NCBI GenBank assembly: GCA_963678675.1
Contig: OY783194.1
Location: 22,546,278-22,610,277 of the forward strand
DNA length: 64,000 bases
Direction: 5' to 3'
From: Xiphydria camelus
Taxonomy: Eukaryota; Arthropoda; Insecta; Hymenoptera; Xiphydriidae
The notes under the pieces: model-generated
Database searches by the model: none
Told to the model about the DNA's origin: nothing
What the model saw: the letters and a program-made list of their open reading frames with translations, nothing else
Program-made: the position numbers and the translations under genes
Shown: piece by piece, positions 1 through 11,787 of the stretch
How positions within the stretch are numbered: position 1 is the first letter of the stretch
How the letters are laid out: every line of letters starts with the position of its first letter

Positions 1-964
1 ATATTGTCAATATATTGATGTATTTTCATGATCTCGAAAATATTAGGGGCGGGATGAATAATATTGTCAATAGTTTGATCGTTCGCTCGCAGGTTTGACA
101 ATACTTGTCTCAGTTCTCGAGTGAGCATGGATGAAGTAACGTCACCGACGCCGCTGTGTTCACCGATAGAGGAGACTGAACCCAATGAAATTTAATTTTT
201 ATAATCATCGGGTTCCACTTCTTTAATATAATTAAAAAGATGTAGATGCGTATATTTCTCTGCAAAATCCAGTGTTTCACCTAACGTCTCTTTTTACCAC
301 TTTTTTTTGCTGATTTTGTTGGATACTCGTGCCAAAATAATCGCAATGCATGCTTTTTTGACTCCTTTCATCTTTGAACGTCTTCGTTGAAATATACTTG
401 AAAACTGATTATTCATACAAATATTGATCGTGTAAGGTCTTCTTCAATATATTGACAAAGTATTGACAAGTATTGACTTAAGATGTGTAGAGTGTAATGC
501 TAACCCACACAAGTGTATTTTTTGCCGGTCCCGTATTTAGGGCTTGCGTTTCGACGGGATCAATCATCGATCGCCTAGACTGTTCTGTCGAAACGCTCAT
601 GCCATACGGGTCCGACAGAAATACGTTTGGATGGAGTGGCTTTATGAAATGAAACATTTTGAGTAACGCACGGTACAACCGGACAGTGCGGACGGCTATA
701 TTTCGAATGTGTTCACCTCTTCCATCGATACGCCCCGCTAAACGGAACTGACGAAAATACGTACATACATAGTGTGACACTAAGTACGATAACCGCTGCG
801 TGATTCTTATGGTCTGCGTAATAGTAATTCGAATAGATGAGTTTTTCATACCCACTTTCTTTCACATAACGTTCGCATGCTAAATGTAAGTCGAATCAAA
901 TTTCGAAATATTGGGTACCCTATAAGAGGAAAAATAATTGCAGCATTACAATTTTTGTCTCAAA
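1..964 (+). other. Intron 1 of SMYD4-like copy A (segmental-duplication unit A)
   Basis: From about 475 on, this stretch matches 22893-23190 plus 31785-31975 in unit B and 43962-44282 plus 44627-44740 in unit C, both inside SMYD intron 1. Shared landmarks are a TAATGCTAACC motif, a TTCGACGGGATC motif and a CATAACGTTCGCATGC motif. The matching exon 1 of this copy must therefore lie left of the window. No coding function is seen; the minus-strand 125-codon ORF here is not conserved in the other units. Confidence 0.7.
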
Positions 965-1740
965 TTAAAAATATTCCTATAGAAAAAGTATCATAGATTC
1001 TCATAGAAAACTTGTAAAATCTCCATAAAATTCCCGTGGGAATTTGATGTGTTTTTGACACAGCAGGGCTCTTGCATAATTTTCAGTAATATGTCAGACG
1101 GCATCGTGAACACGCAGTAAACCGATTTCCAAAATATTTCCCTTATATGAGCTTAGGTGTAATTGTTATTCATTATTAGGTTTGTTCCTGCAGGAGTCAG
1201 AGACTGTCAGCGGACGTCAGGCGCATGCGCATTAAGATTCTCGCGTTCCAACAAGAAGTACGTGACAGTCACTGATTCCAAATCCGCTGTTCCAGCAGGA
1301 GTCAGAAGAGTTTGCTGACAGTCAGAAAAGTTTGCGGATTGTCAGGAAACTTTCAGTCCGACGCATGCGTACTAGCTGCTCGTATGAATGAGGGCGGGTT
1401 TTACAAACACAGTATAAACGCGGTATAGCGCTATACTGAGAATAACCAGCACGCAAGCGTTTTACAAGTATGGTATAAGGCTGGAGAAATAGATTAATTC
1501 AAAATAACTGTCCTAATTTGTTGTAGGATATTGTGTACACCCTGGTCGAAGTAAAACTGCCCCCCCCCCCTCTATTAATTTGTTAATTGTTATTTGTACT
1601 GTTGAAAAACCGAATCCATTATTTCTGCTATAGATGTTGATGCTAATGTTAGAAATTTGAATGAGTAATTAATATGTAGAGTACCTATAATAGAAACATT
1701 TTGCAAAAGTAACCAGAAGAAGAATCCGTGGCCCCGGGTG

Positions 1741-1955
1741 TACACCCGGGTTCACGGATTCTGAACATAATGACTTTTGAAAATGTAATTTTAAAACGTA
1801 ACAGCCAATTAGCAATTAAATGTCAAACTTTCATTAGCTAATGCGGCTTTTGCCATTGCTAATGAAAGCATGATAATTAATTATTCATTGGTTAGTATAT
1901 TGAAATATGAAATTTTGAAAAGTCACTATGTTCAAAATCCGTGAACCCGGGTGTA
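1741..1955. repeat. TACACCC hairpin MITE, copy 1
   Basis: Foldback element of about 215 bp ending TACACCCGGG and CCCGGGTGTA, with both arms matching along most of their length. Same family as 33978-34194, 38492-38708, 39732-39948 and the half copy at 40820-40950. The most diverged copy of the five. Confidence 0.75.
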
Positions 1956-2133
1956 CATGGCAAGCCAGGTATCAGATCTACACGGTTATATATGGAATCC
2001 GTTATTTCTCCCCTTTACAATACATATTCCATGTATAGCGGTATTTATTAAGCTGGCCACTGCGGGGATGGCTTACTCCGATCCGTCCGGCAATTAGCGT
2101 TCTGTGAAGGACGTGAGATTGTAAGTATAGTCT

Positions 2134-2661
2134 GTTAAGTAAGAGCGTGTGCGGCGTTATTCATGAAGACATTATTAAACAATGTTTCTTTCGACATATA
2201 CATACGTTTGATATGGTCGAAGGCAATGCACAATTTGGTTAATAATGAGTTCAATTACCACCATCGATTATTGCTTGGCATCTCCGAGGCATACTATCCA
2301 TCAAATTTTCAGCGTATTTATGGGGAAGTGCCTTCCAAATGTGTCGAATTTCTCGGGATAGCTGCTTCACAGTGAAGACACGTTTTCGTCCAAGCTTCTG
2401 CTTGTTTATGAAAACGTGTTCACTGTGAAGTAGCTATCCTGAGAAATTCGACGCGTTTGGAAGGCACTTCCCCGCGAATACGTCGAAAAATGGGTGGATA
2501 CTATGCCTCGGGGATGCCAAGTGATTGTCGATGGTGGTGATTGGACTCATTATTAACATAATTGCGCATTGCCTTGGAACATGTCAAACGTATGTACGTG
2601 GAAAAAAACATTGTTGAATAATTTCTTTATGAATAATGCCATACACACGCTCTTACTTAAC
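2134..2661. repeat. 0.53-kb palindrome
   Basis: Arms of about 260 bp meet near 2397; outer ends read GTTAAGTAAGAGCGTGTG and its complement. A 70-codon ORF (2163-2375) runs along one arm, with a diverged mirror image on the other. No known protein is recognised in it. Confidence 0.7.
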
Positions 2662-3151
2662 TGACTGTACGTTCGCAACCCTTGTTCGCCAAACCGTATT
2701 ACCTTTCTATTGTTTGTACCTGAGTTTTCATCCATATTTTTGTTACACTACTAGTAGTGTATAAAACAAAATAACAATAACCTTAGTCGAAAAATAAAAA
2801 GGTTAGATTTGCTCTCTTCTAAAATTAATTACTGTCGTCACCACTAGAGTACAGTGCGTTCGGTGTTCCAACAGAAATCCCTGACTAGTCAAAGTCCGCA
2901 CATGCGCACTACGTACAAATCACCAACTGTCAGGGATTAGTCACGGATTCTCTGCAGGAACAAACCTATTAAAATTCAAACGCGCGGGGACCGTCCACTA
3001 AAACGCCGCTATAGTAGTGGGGGGAATGTGTGACGTTACAGCGCTGTAAATGCTGGGGGCAGTGTTGATTGCAAGCAGCTGAACGCTGCGATGCGCCGTT
3101 GATCGCCTTCAACAAAGACTGGTTCTACACTCGTTTTTGTATTTCAACACT

Positions 3152-3292
3152 GTGGAAGGGTCATCTAGCATTTACAAATGGTGTATTGTGCCAAAGTGCA
3201 AGAGCACGAGTATTGTGAACCCCGAAAAAGTATCCATAAATAAGGAGCTTTTTGGAGCAAAACCGAATAAATCCACCATAAACGATTTTTAG
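3152..3292 (+). pseudogene. THAP-domain exon remnant, copy 1
   Basis: Parallels 12207-12368. The frame shows YKWCIVPKCKSTSIVNPEK, the start of a THAP zinc finger (C-x4-C). The start codon is GTG where the other copy has ATG, and the sequence diverges after about 30 codons and stops at 3292. THAP fingers are DNA-binding modules of P-type transposases and derived regulators. The later THAP tryptophan and C-x2-H parts are absent, so this is a relic. Confidence 0.6.
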
Positions 3293-3560
3293 AAATAATT
3301 TTTCTGTTGTGAGGAATGTCATCGTATTCCTGATACTCCTCGCTCGAAGGATGTTTATATGATGGCGATTTGGGTCGAGAGGGAGACCAGGCACTCCGGG
3401 CCCTGGATGACGCTGTGCGAGAAAACATTCGAGCTTTTTTTAGCCGTTATAAAGAGAACATCCCTCGTTATATTCCAGCATATACCAGTATATCAGTATA
3501 ATAAAGTATTCCTTGAGTTAAGTTACTCTTACACTGTAACGCAAAACCACTAGCTCTTTC
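3293..3560 (+). other. Transposon-derived coding scrap shared with 10340-10510
   Basis: Contains a reading segment with SKDVYMMAI and a following LRALDDAVR segment. The same segment occurs on the minus strand at 10340-10510 inside the other composite element. In that copy the frame reads MMAIALGRGGDQALRALDDA. Frames are broken here. The protein is not recognised. Confidence 0.4.
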
Positions 3561-4670
3561 TTTTGTTTTGTTAGCAAATACTAATGGGGGCATCATAATA
3601 AAACTTCTTCTGCAAATTTTAATTTCGAAAAATTATATTTGTAGAAAATATAACAAAAACAAAATTGGATTTATTCGGTTTTGCTCAAAACTACTGGATT
3701 TATTTGGTTTTGCTAAAAACTTTATTAACAAACACTAATAAAAACATTCTTATAAGTATTAATGGAAACATAAAAACTGTATGTTGTTAACAAAACTTGA
3801 AACTTTGTTGATAAACAAAAACTGTTTATTAATTTTTGAAAAAATATAAAGTATTAAAAACCTGTACTTTACAGATTAAAATAATAAAAGTTTATAATGC
3901 CGAATTAAACAAAAAATAGCTACTTTCCTCTTTTATAGAAAGATTTGCTAACTTCCGATTGCACGAATTCCGACTGCAAGGAATAACACTAGCACAGCGA
4001 AACGACCAGTAGACGACGACCGACTCCGATCTCAAAATGTCGTTGTTTCGGGAAACTTCTCGCTCGATATTTTGACCGCGAGCATTCCGCTTCCACACCT
4101 TCAGATGACGCGCAATCGTTAAATGCCCCCTATACTCTCCACGTCAGCGGCTTGCTTAATTTATTGCGTCTTGTAATGTGAGACTCTTTCGCACCGTTCC
4201 GATCGCCGAAAGCCAGCTCTTCTAAGAACGAAACACATCGAACGACGTCTCCTCTTCCTTCTTTCCTTCTCTTTTACATTGAAGCCGTAACCACCGCCCT
4301 ACTTAGACTTTTCGTCAGTCTGTACTTGAACTCTCTAACTAAAGGTCCAGTTATATAAGTATAAATAAGTATAAATAAGAAACAGGGACTAGCATGGACC
4401 GAACCAAGACGAAGTTCGGGAAGCTGCCAGCCACGAGAAGCAGTACTAACTAAACGCACGTGGCAATATTTACAGTGTTGTGACGTCAGACCAATCACAG
4501 GGCGTTCGCGCTATGCGTCATATTTAAAGGGACAAGTCGGTTTTAGAAACCTCAACAGTTCGTTAACGTATTAATTTTTTGAAAAATGGTTCAGGGGACG
4601 TGCACCTTACACATATACGCGTCTGTTGGAAGCAAAACCATTCCATCTAATAATTGAGTGCAAGACCCCC

Positions 4671-5034
4671 AGATGCCCGCTCATAAAAATTTGAGAGAGA
4701 TGAATGGGAATGTATTTATCGTAACTCTATGTGTATCCATTGAAACAAATAAAATCTTGTAAGGTTGTTTAGTAATTACAAATAAAACGGCGCGTACAGG
4801 TTTTTATTATCTTTATGGGATTCAATTTGTTTTTATGAATACATACAATAAAATTCTGTAAATCTCTATTCATCATCTCAGATACCTACACATAGAATCC
4901 AACGAATTCCTATTCGTCCTTTGCACACTTTTCTAATGGATACACTGAAATTTCTGTGTCTGAAGCACATCAGATTCCCATAGAAATTGTCCATGGGAAT
5001 CCATGGGATCTGTTCCATAGGAATATACAACTCA
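4671..5034. repeat. 460-bp ATATCCC MITE, unit A left copy (main part)
   Basis: The left 100 bp of this MITE is at 965-1067; the element at 1068-4669 interrupts it. Six copies exist, in inverted pairs flanking SMYD exons 2-6 in each unit. Each has imperfect inverted ends of about 75 bp (CCCTATTGAAAA, then a GACACAGCAATT motif). Shared by all units, so older than the triplication. Confidence 0.7.
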
Positions 5035-5214
5035 CGGTTTCCTCAAATTTAAAATAAACCAGAAACCCCCTCATTTTCATTTGTCTTAAAAAATACTCTC
5101 GAAGTATAGTACATGGTTCAAAAATATTCCCTCATGTTTAGCGTCCTTGTAATGCGTTCAACTGCATTGTCCCTCTTTGAGAATCATCGTACTGAATAAA
5201 AATATTCTTAATAG

Positions 5215-7558
5215 CGGACGCATATATGGAACGTGGTCAATTGATCGATGCTCTACATGCATACACGCTTGCTATAGAAGAATCTACACTGCCGGCACAA
5301 GTCGGCAGTTGCTTGGCAAAACGCGTTATGGTCTTGCAAAAAATGAATTTTTACGAGGATGCCTTGATCGATATCCGTCGCGCGTTTAATATTCCGATCC
5401 ACGAAACAGTAAAAGTTCAACTAAGATGCGCAGAGAGGGAAATAATCGATATTTTGAAGAAAGAACGAATTAGCGATTTATTTGCAACAATGAGCGCTCA
5501 AGAAGAAGAAGAGCCAGTTCTGCTCGAAGGGGAGAATGAAGAGATACCCGGAGCTAGCAAAGCGATGGCACTTGTGTACAATAAAGAGTTTGGGCGCCAC
5601 TTTGTGGCGACGATGCCGATCAAAGCAGGCGACGTATTACTTATCGAGAAACCTTCCTACGTGTTGAGCCTCAACAAATGGATCAATCGTATCAGCGTCT
5701 GCACGTACTGTCTGAAGTACTCCTTGGTTTCGATATCTTGCAAACATTGTTTAAAAGAAGTATTTTGTTCCGAAGAGTGCTTAAAGGAAGCTACCGAAAA
5801 GTATCATAAACTGGAATGTAAGAAATTTGATTACCTTGAAATCAACTCAAGTCTGACTGCTGCTTTTCGAATGCTCATGATATTCGCGAAAGAGGAAGCC
5901 GTGCGCAGAGACGCGATTAAATTTATGAACAAATTGGATAAGCAGGAAGGGCAGGAAGGTAAATGAAAATTCGTGGCGTTGCAAGATGTCTGTCGGTATA
6001 TCGTACTCTACGGCGGTCTATCGACTTTTCCAGCTTTTCCCTTCATCATGAGGGGTATACTCGTGCATTATTTCTTTTCCTTGTATATCTAGATCCAAGA
6101 ACAACTGGATTCACTGAAAATAAATTTATCGGAAGCAATATACAAGCGATGCTTAATCTCAATTGCAAGCCAATGAGTACAGTAGATCCAGCTAGTCGTT
6201 TGCTCTCTTTCTTCGTGGCCCATACGGCAGCTAAGCTGAGGCAGAAAAGTGACTTTTTGCAAAATAATTCCGAGGTTTTGGGAGTTGCTAAGCTCCTTTA
6301 TCACTTGGCCTTCATTTTCCAAGAGAATTGTATGACGGTAAGGATAATGATAGGTCGCGTAACGATAAACCTAGATAGCAATGTGCAAGCAATATGCCGG
6401 CATAATGCTGATACGCGATTTCGGTTCATAACTTTGCCAATGTTACGCCGTAATCGAAAAGCTACATGAAAGAAGATACATAGTTAGGGGATGCAGCAAT
6501 ACTCGTGGCTACAATAATTGTAACAGTTAGAACTATCGCTATAGTAGCCGGAAATGTTGCTACAGAGTAAGTCACGTTTCATTGCGGTGACCAATCGAAT
6601 GGTTGTTGCATTACTATAAGAGATAAAAATCGGAGATTATGCGGGAACACGCTTTGCTATTTGGGAGAATTCTATCCAACGATGGTATTAGGTACACTTA
6701 TGAGTAAGTTTATTTTTTAATCGCCATTCTACTTCATTCCAAACAGATCAAACATAAAAAGATCCTAGTAGGATTTGGTCTGTACCCGACATTCTGCTTC
6801 GTGAATCATTCCTGCGTGCCCAATACTATAGTGACCACATGCAAAGATTACAAGAAGGTTCTGCGTGCGTGCAAGAATATAAAACCAGGAGAACAGGTAT
6901 ATTTTTTTCGAAATTGTATTTTCAGCGGGGGATAAGTCCACTGAATCTATTTCGACATGCGGCATAAGCTAGATCTAGCTTTATTATTTTGCAATGTATT
7001 GTTCCAGATATTTCTGAGTTACCTGCAAGGATCTCTCATAATGGATAGTACGGAAAGAAAGGAGTTTCTTAAAAAATCGTTCAAATTTTCATGTTCGTGC
7101 GAAGCCTGTAGCGCAAACTACACTTTCAAAAATGAAGCGAAAGAAAAATTACTATTACCGAAAGCGTTACAGCATGAATTGCAAATGTCGCCGTTTAATA
7201 TTGAAGCCATGTGGAGATTGCTTAAAATCATGCAGCGTGATATTAAGCAACCATGCGTAGAAGTTGAGATAATGAATGTAGCCCTTTCGGATGCCTACAG
7301 TGGAATACTAAACCGTGTATGTAAATTTAGGTTACAGGATGTCCTGTTTTAGTTCGAATTAGAGTTTCTATAATTTTCGTTAATTCCTTATTTCCCACTC
7401 TGGTACGACCCACCAGCAATTTCCCATCCGGCGTAATGGGCTTTACAATCATAGCGCATGTCTTACAATACTTCTTTTATGCTCCTAAGTATTGCACCAA
7501 TACATCTATTTATTTTCAGAATCTTGGACACCTGTACGCTAGTCTTGGCGTACTCTAA
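5215..7558 (+). CDS. SMYD4-like SET/MYND methyltransferase, copy A (exons 2-6)
   Basis: Five exons by GT-AG rule and frame: 5215-5958, 6093-6337, 6747-6896, 7008-7316 and 7520-7558. Exon 2 opens after an AG acceptor in phase 1. Its ATG at 5226 is valine in the other copies and is probably internal, so exon 1 lies outside the window. Order: TPR-like helices, the SET-N motif GRHFVAT (SAM-binding side), a complete MYND zinc finger, the SET NHSC motif, and post-SET CSCEAC. SMYD proteins are lysine methyltransferases; SMYD4 members act in nucleus and cytoplasm. The C-terminal TPR repeats stop early at NLGHLYASLGVL. Exons show no internal stop. Function is inferred from family only. Confidence 0.85.
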
Positions 7559-7719
7559 GGAAAATAGCATTTCAACGAGGTTTAGTGGACATCATTACAC
7601 TTCCACAATAACGAACCCATTAGTCCATCTTTTGATTGGATTGCGGGCGATACTATATTTTATCACAAAAAGAAAATATTATGATTAACAGCAATAACGC
7701 GCAACGCATTAACATCCCT

Positions 7720-8162
7720 ATTGAAAAGATCCCATAGATTCTCATAGACAATTTCTATGGGAATCTAATGTGCCTTTGACATCGCAATTTCTGGTATTCA
7801 TTAAAATAGTTTGAAAAGGACAAATAGGAATTTATTAATTTTTATGTGAATTTGAGATGATAAATAGGGATTTACCGAATTTTATGACGTATCCGCAAAA
7901 ACAAGTTGATTCGTATAAAAATAATAAAGACTTAAACACGCCGTTTTATTTGTAATTACTAATAGAACTTTACAAGATTTTATTTGTTTCTACAGATGCA
8001 CGTAGAATTCAATACATTCCTATTCATCAATCTTATGTTTTTATTACTGAGTATCTGGAATTGCTGTGTCAAAAGCACATCAAATTCCCATAGAGATTCT
8101 ATGGGATTTTTATAAGTTTTCAATGAGAATCTATTATATTTTTTCAATAGAGATATCAGATT
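7720..8162. repeat. 460-bp ATATCCC MITE, unit A right copy (inverted)
   Basis: Reverse-complement partner of 965-1067 plus 4671-5034. Contains GGAATTGCTGTGTC near its right end. Together the two copies bracket SMYD-A exons 2-6. Sequence beyond it to 8580 is AT-rich and shared with the equivalent 3' flanks of units B and C. Confidence 0.7.
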
Positions 8163-8587
8163 GTTTACTATGTGTATACTATTTTTTTTTCGCGTGAGAA
8201 TCTTTCCAAGATACACAATATATGTATTATCTAAAGTATTTTTCATAACTAAACATATTAGAGATATTATATAATAAGTTTATCTACTATATACTCGTAA
8301 TTATTGTGTTCACAAGCAGATGGTCTATTTTTCTCATTGACATTGAACTTATGACTAAATCACAATATTTTGCTGACCAAAAAGTCTTTATAACATTTGT
8401 ATTACAGTAGTATAGTTATTATTGATATATATATTTTTTATCGTTTAATTTTGTTTTTCAATCAATATTAAACCCCTATCGACATTTATAAATAATAAAA
8501 TACTAAAACTTCCTATATTTCTATATCACGTTGATCCTGCTTAATTTGTTTAGTGTTGTAATATTAAAAATTTTTCGAATATCGGTT

Positions 8588-8851
8588 TTATTCCTTTTTT
8601 TTCTTGGCCTCTGATGGGATTTCCTCACTCCTCTCCCCTCGCAGCAGTTCGAACTGAGCTACTAATCGCGCCGCGTCGTTCGTATAGTGCGCATGTGCAC
8701 AGCAGAACAAAGTTCGTTCGTTCGATTTAACGTCGTAGATACGTAACTGGAATCGCCGATCTTGAATATTGTCGGTCGCATGATCAGTGCCAAGTTTTCC
8801 CATTCTTTCGTTTGTATGTTTGAAACGTGGTGTCAAGCGATATAACTTCAT
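8588..8851 (-). CDS. Unrecognised 87-codon ORF conserved at the NIFK 5' flank
   Basis: Open on the minus strand and best preserved in unit A. Degenerate counterparts lie at 37132-37407 and 50270-50910. Recognisable shared pieces are NDAARLV and GEIPSEA or EEIPSEA. It lies head-to-head with the NIFK exon. It could be the first exon of a divergently transcribed host gene, or chance conservation of a shared promoter. No family recognised. Confidence 0.3.
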   Translation of the reverse strand: MKLYRLTPRFKHTNERMGKLGTDHATDNIQDRRFQLRIYDVKSNERTLFCCAHAHYTNDAARLVAQFELLRGERSEEIPSEAKKKKE

Positions 8852-8892
8852 TCACTCATTTATGTCCTGAATTACTTGACTTCACAAGAAAT

Positions 8893-9670
8893 ATGAAGAC
8901 GAGCGAGTTGGTAGACGTAAAGATAAAGTCGCCGAAAAAAATGGTTATAACGCAGTAAAATCGACTAGAACGTCTGTTAACACGTTGACTGCCATGCTAG
9001 TCCCATCGGACCATCAAGTAAAGTAGTAGCTAAATCGGCAGCGTTGGTCCCATGGGACCAAGGCAGGTAAGGACGCCTCCCAGACCGTTCATTCATATTT
9101 GACTGTATTTTGCTATGGGAAGGGACCAACATGGCTCAGGGGAACTATAGTATAATGATATTTTGGGAATTTTTTGCAAACTGATGTCTGTGGTCAGAGT
9201 AAAAATGGAAAAATTGCAGTTTCCATTAACTTCATTTTATTTAAAATTTATTTAAAATTTTTTGTTGCCGAAAATTAAATCGACATGAATTATTGCGTTT
9301 TCTAAGTCAAAATACATTATAATGGGGACTATTTTTGAAAAATATGGGTGGCGGCAGTCAACGTGTTAATAAGGAAAAGTCGAAAATAAGAACAATCGGC
9401 AAGATGAAGTTCGTCATAAAATTAGTTCACGACGAAAAGTCACCAATAAAGTCAGTTAGTAAACATTCAAAAATAGAGCCGGTTAACGAAGAAAAAACGA
9501 TAAAATCAACCAATAAAGAAAAGTCGATGATAAAGTTGGATAACGAAAAAAATTCGAGTAATAAAGCGAAGTCAAAGTTGATGAAGATAAGTGCAAAGGA
9601 TACCGATATATTACAAGAATCACCGCTTCGTAAAGCAGTGAGGAATATTAAACAAATTCTGAAGGTCTGA
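8893..9670 (+). pseudogene. NIFK-like exon 1 fragment, unit A
   Basis: Starts MKTSELVDVKIKSPKK at 8893 but a base loss puts a TAA after about 21 codons. A TTAA element (8977-9369) then interrupts it. The Lys/Ser-rich remainder resumes at 9370 and ends ESPLRKAVRNIKQILKV. The GT donor used in unit C reads GTCTGA here, giving a stop. Similarity to unit C ends near 9734, so no RRM exon follows. It is assigned to NIFK only through its continuous equivalent in unit C. Confidence 0.65.
8977..9369. mobile_element. TTAA element (piggyBac-type), in NIFK exon, unit A
   Basis: Flanked by TTAA on both sides, with ends TTAACACGTTGACTGCC and GGCAGTCAACGTGTTAA. Removing it restores the NIFK frame across TCT GTT AAT AAG GAA. 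Orthologous copies lie at the same codon in units B (38110-38458) and C (53461-53869), so insertion preceded the duplication. TTAA targets and CAC/CCC ends are typical of piggyBac elements; no transposase is inside. Confidence 0.8.
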
Positions 9671-9945
9671 TACACATTTATAACTAATGTGAATTGAAAA
9701 TCGTAATAAACAAATAATGTAACTTTGCCGTCATTGTCTCCTTTGCACTCCAGGGGCGCCGCCGCTTGGCGGCAAGGCGGTTTGATGCTTCCACTCGAGC
9801 TGCGCTGTGCTGGCGTTTTGAAACTCGATATATAGGGGTCTTGCGCAATTTTCAGTAATATGTCAGACGGCATCGTGAACACGCAGTAAACCGATTTCCA
9901 AAATATTTCCTTTATACGAGCTTAAGCCTAGTTCAGACACGGCTA

Positions 9946-10027
9946 GTAATTTAGTCGAGTAGCGAGTAATTTAGTCGAGTAGCGAGTGATTTAGTCGAGT
10001 AGCGAGTAATTTAGTCGAGTAGCGAGT
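9946..10027 (+). repeat. 20-bp minisatellite, four units
   Basis: Four direct copies of AGTAATTTAGTCGAGTAGCG lie just inside the left end of the element at 9925. The right end (11860-12030) carries a duplicated block of about 93 bp with the complementary motif. Such subterminal arrays are often transposase-binding sites; that role is inferred. Confidence 0.75.
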
Positions 10028-10092
10028 ATCCACTGATCAATAATCGTTCGGACCAGTTTAGTTGAGTTCAGCGTTAAGAGTGGTATCTCAAA

Positions 10093-10209
10093 ATGGGCAG
10101 GCAAAGACGTCGTACGGAATTAAATAACGTTATAAAAAATGTTATAAATATTATTTTGAAAGAGATTGAAGAAGAAATATTCAGCAAAGCGACGCCCTTT
10201 TGTACTTAA
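10093..10209 (+). CDS. Short ORF in the 9925 element, possible transposon exon
   Basis: 38 codons beginning MGRQRRRTELNNVIKNVI, basic then acidic, ending in TAA. It lies just inside the left terminal array, where a transposon gene would start. It could be a first exon or a chance ORF. Nothing recognised. Confidence 0.25.
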   Translation: MGRQRRRTELNNVIKNVINIILKEIEEEIFSKATPFCT

Positions 10210-11589
10210 TTCGGAACACATAGAATAATACAGGGTGTTCCAATAAAATACGTTATGTATTATAAGCGTGACTTAGCTCAAAGATTATTGTATTAGTATA
10301 CTGGGAATACAAGGAAGATGCTTTCTTTATAACTGCTAAAACCCGAATGAATCCTCGCACAGCGTCATCCAGGGCCCGGAGGGCCTGGTCTCCCCCTCGA
10401 CCCAACGCTATCGCCATCATATAAACATCCTTCGAGCGAGGGGTGTCAGGAATACTTTGACGGCATTCCCATCGACTCCTTTAAGAAATATTCCTCACAC
10501 TATGACATATGTATGGCAAATGCGAAACTGCAACGTCTTCGTTGTAGTTTTTTTTATGTCACTGTATACCAAACCAATATCGGGTTAAAATAATTGCTAT
10601 ATATAGCCGTTTATTTTGAAAGTGGCCTAAGTCCATTTCTTAATTATTTCCTGTTGCCAGTAGTTACACATGTACAACTTAAAGTTAAGTATATTCAGAA
10701 TAAATACGGTAATATTTTGGGGTACATACGTTTTCGGAGTTACTTCAATAATTAAAACCATCACTTCGAAAGTGGCCTAAGACCAATCAATTATTGATAA
10801 TGTCCAAGGCAGTGATGGAGGTAATTCTAATTAATTAGTATTTAACAAGTTAACTTCATTTTTTGACAATTGCTTTAGTTGAATAATCAGTACGTTTCAT
10901 TAATCCAGTTAAGAAAAATGTACGCAATACACATACTTACAATTAAATATAAAACTTAAAATTTAATAGTAAATTTTATAAATTATTTCCCACACGGGGA
11001 AGAATAAAACGACAAGACCATTTAGTTCAGATAGTGAAGAGTAATTAGTAACTAATGATTTCAAGGAAAATCGAAAAAGGAAGAGAATTATAGAACAATA
11101 TTCCTCGTCAGGAGATGAAGATATAGATAATAATGGAGAAAAGATTGATGAAACATACATCCAAAAAGTACGAAAAATTGAACGGAATACAGGAAAAAGA
11201 TATAATATTATACACTCAAACTGCAAACATGATTTCTTCAAATCCCTTTCACATACCGCTCGAGTTGCCGTACGAAACGCCGTGGCGACTGAGAGCCATC
11301 TCTCGAATGGAAATGATACCCAAAAACCATTTTTTTTACATTCCTTTGCAATTTAATTAGACCGTTTATAACGTTTTATGAATTTATTTTGAGATAGAGC
11401 TTTCACGCAATGCGAAGAACATGGCGCCATCGCATACGCAACGATATATCGTCGTCTGGCACTAAAAGAGTTAAATCAGTCGAATTACACAACGCGGCGA
11501 TATGACTGAGATCGAAAGTAACTTCAAGTTAAAGGACTTGTACTTGATTGCACTATGTACGTTAACGTTCCGCGAAACAGATTGACTCG

Positions 11590-11787
11590 ATGATGATTGG
11601 TAGTACAACGCGGTTTATCCCTGGCCATCGATTGAATTCGACATTCCTCCCTTTAAACCGGCTCGGCATTCGCGTACATGCAGTGCCCCGTCCAGAGTGG
11701 GCCTATTGGAGTAAATGGGTATTGCGAAAAGCGGCTCGCGACGATCCGTACCCTAATTACCTCCCGAGAAAGGTCGAACCGTGGTAG
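11590..11787 (+). CDS. Unrecognised 65-codon ORF inside transposon
   Basis: The translated end WVLRKAARDDPYPNYLPRK has the look of a conserved host protein tail rich in W, Y and P. It lies inside the element at 9925-12036, between a CG-rich stretch and the right terminal repeats. It may be a host exon captured by the transposon. The start ATG is arbitrary; the open frame could be part of a longer exon. Family not identified. Confidence 0.35.
   Translation: MMIGSTTRFIPGHRLNSTFLPLNRLGIRVHAVPRPEWAYWSKWVLRKAARDDPYPNYLPRKVEPW

Larger units (their letters stand above)
1178..2968. mobile_element. Nested element with TAGGTTTGTTCCTGCAG inverted ends
   Basis: Ends are TAGGTTTGTTCCTGCAG and its reverse complement, with TTATTA-like flanks. 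The second copy of the host element (around 12037-12060) lacks this insert. Subterminal regions are rich in CTGTCAG motifs. Inside sit a 215-bp TACACCC hairpin MITE and a 0.5-kb palindrome. No transposase was found. Confidence 0.65.
1068..4669 (+). mobile_element. Large composite transposon, copy 1 (THAP-bearing)
   Basis: Its ends start and finish with GGGCTCTTGCATAATTTTC and GAGTGCAAGACCCC, an imperfect terminal inverted repeat. The first 110 bp match 9836-9930 and the last roughly 500 bp match 16800-17101, so this and 9835-17101 are two copies of one element. It sits inside a 460-bp MITE that is uninterrupted in unit B. Comparison with unit B shows a few bases lost at the insertion point instead of a clean duplication. 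It holds a THAP exon remnant (3152-3292) and is itself split by the element at 1178-2968. The superfamily is not assigned. Confidence 0.7.

Noticed and set aside
478..855. 125-codon minus-strand ORF
   Set aside because: Lies in SMYD intron 1 and is broken in units B and C.
9427..9882. 151-codon minus-strand ORF (and 53927-54127)
   Set aside because: Antisense of the Lys/Ser-rich NIFK stretch; its hydrophobic composition is the complement of AAA/TCG codons.
9946..10027. CRISPR-like array
   Set aside because: Units are contiguous 20-mers without spacers, in a eukaryotic transposon end.
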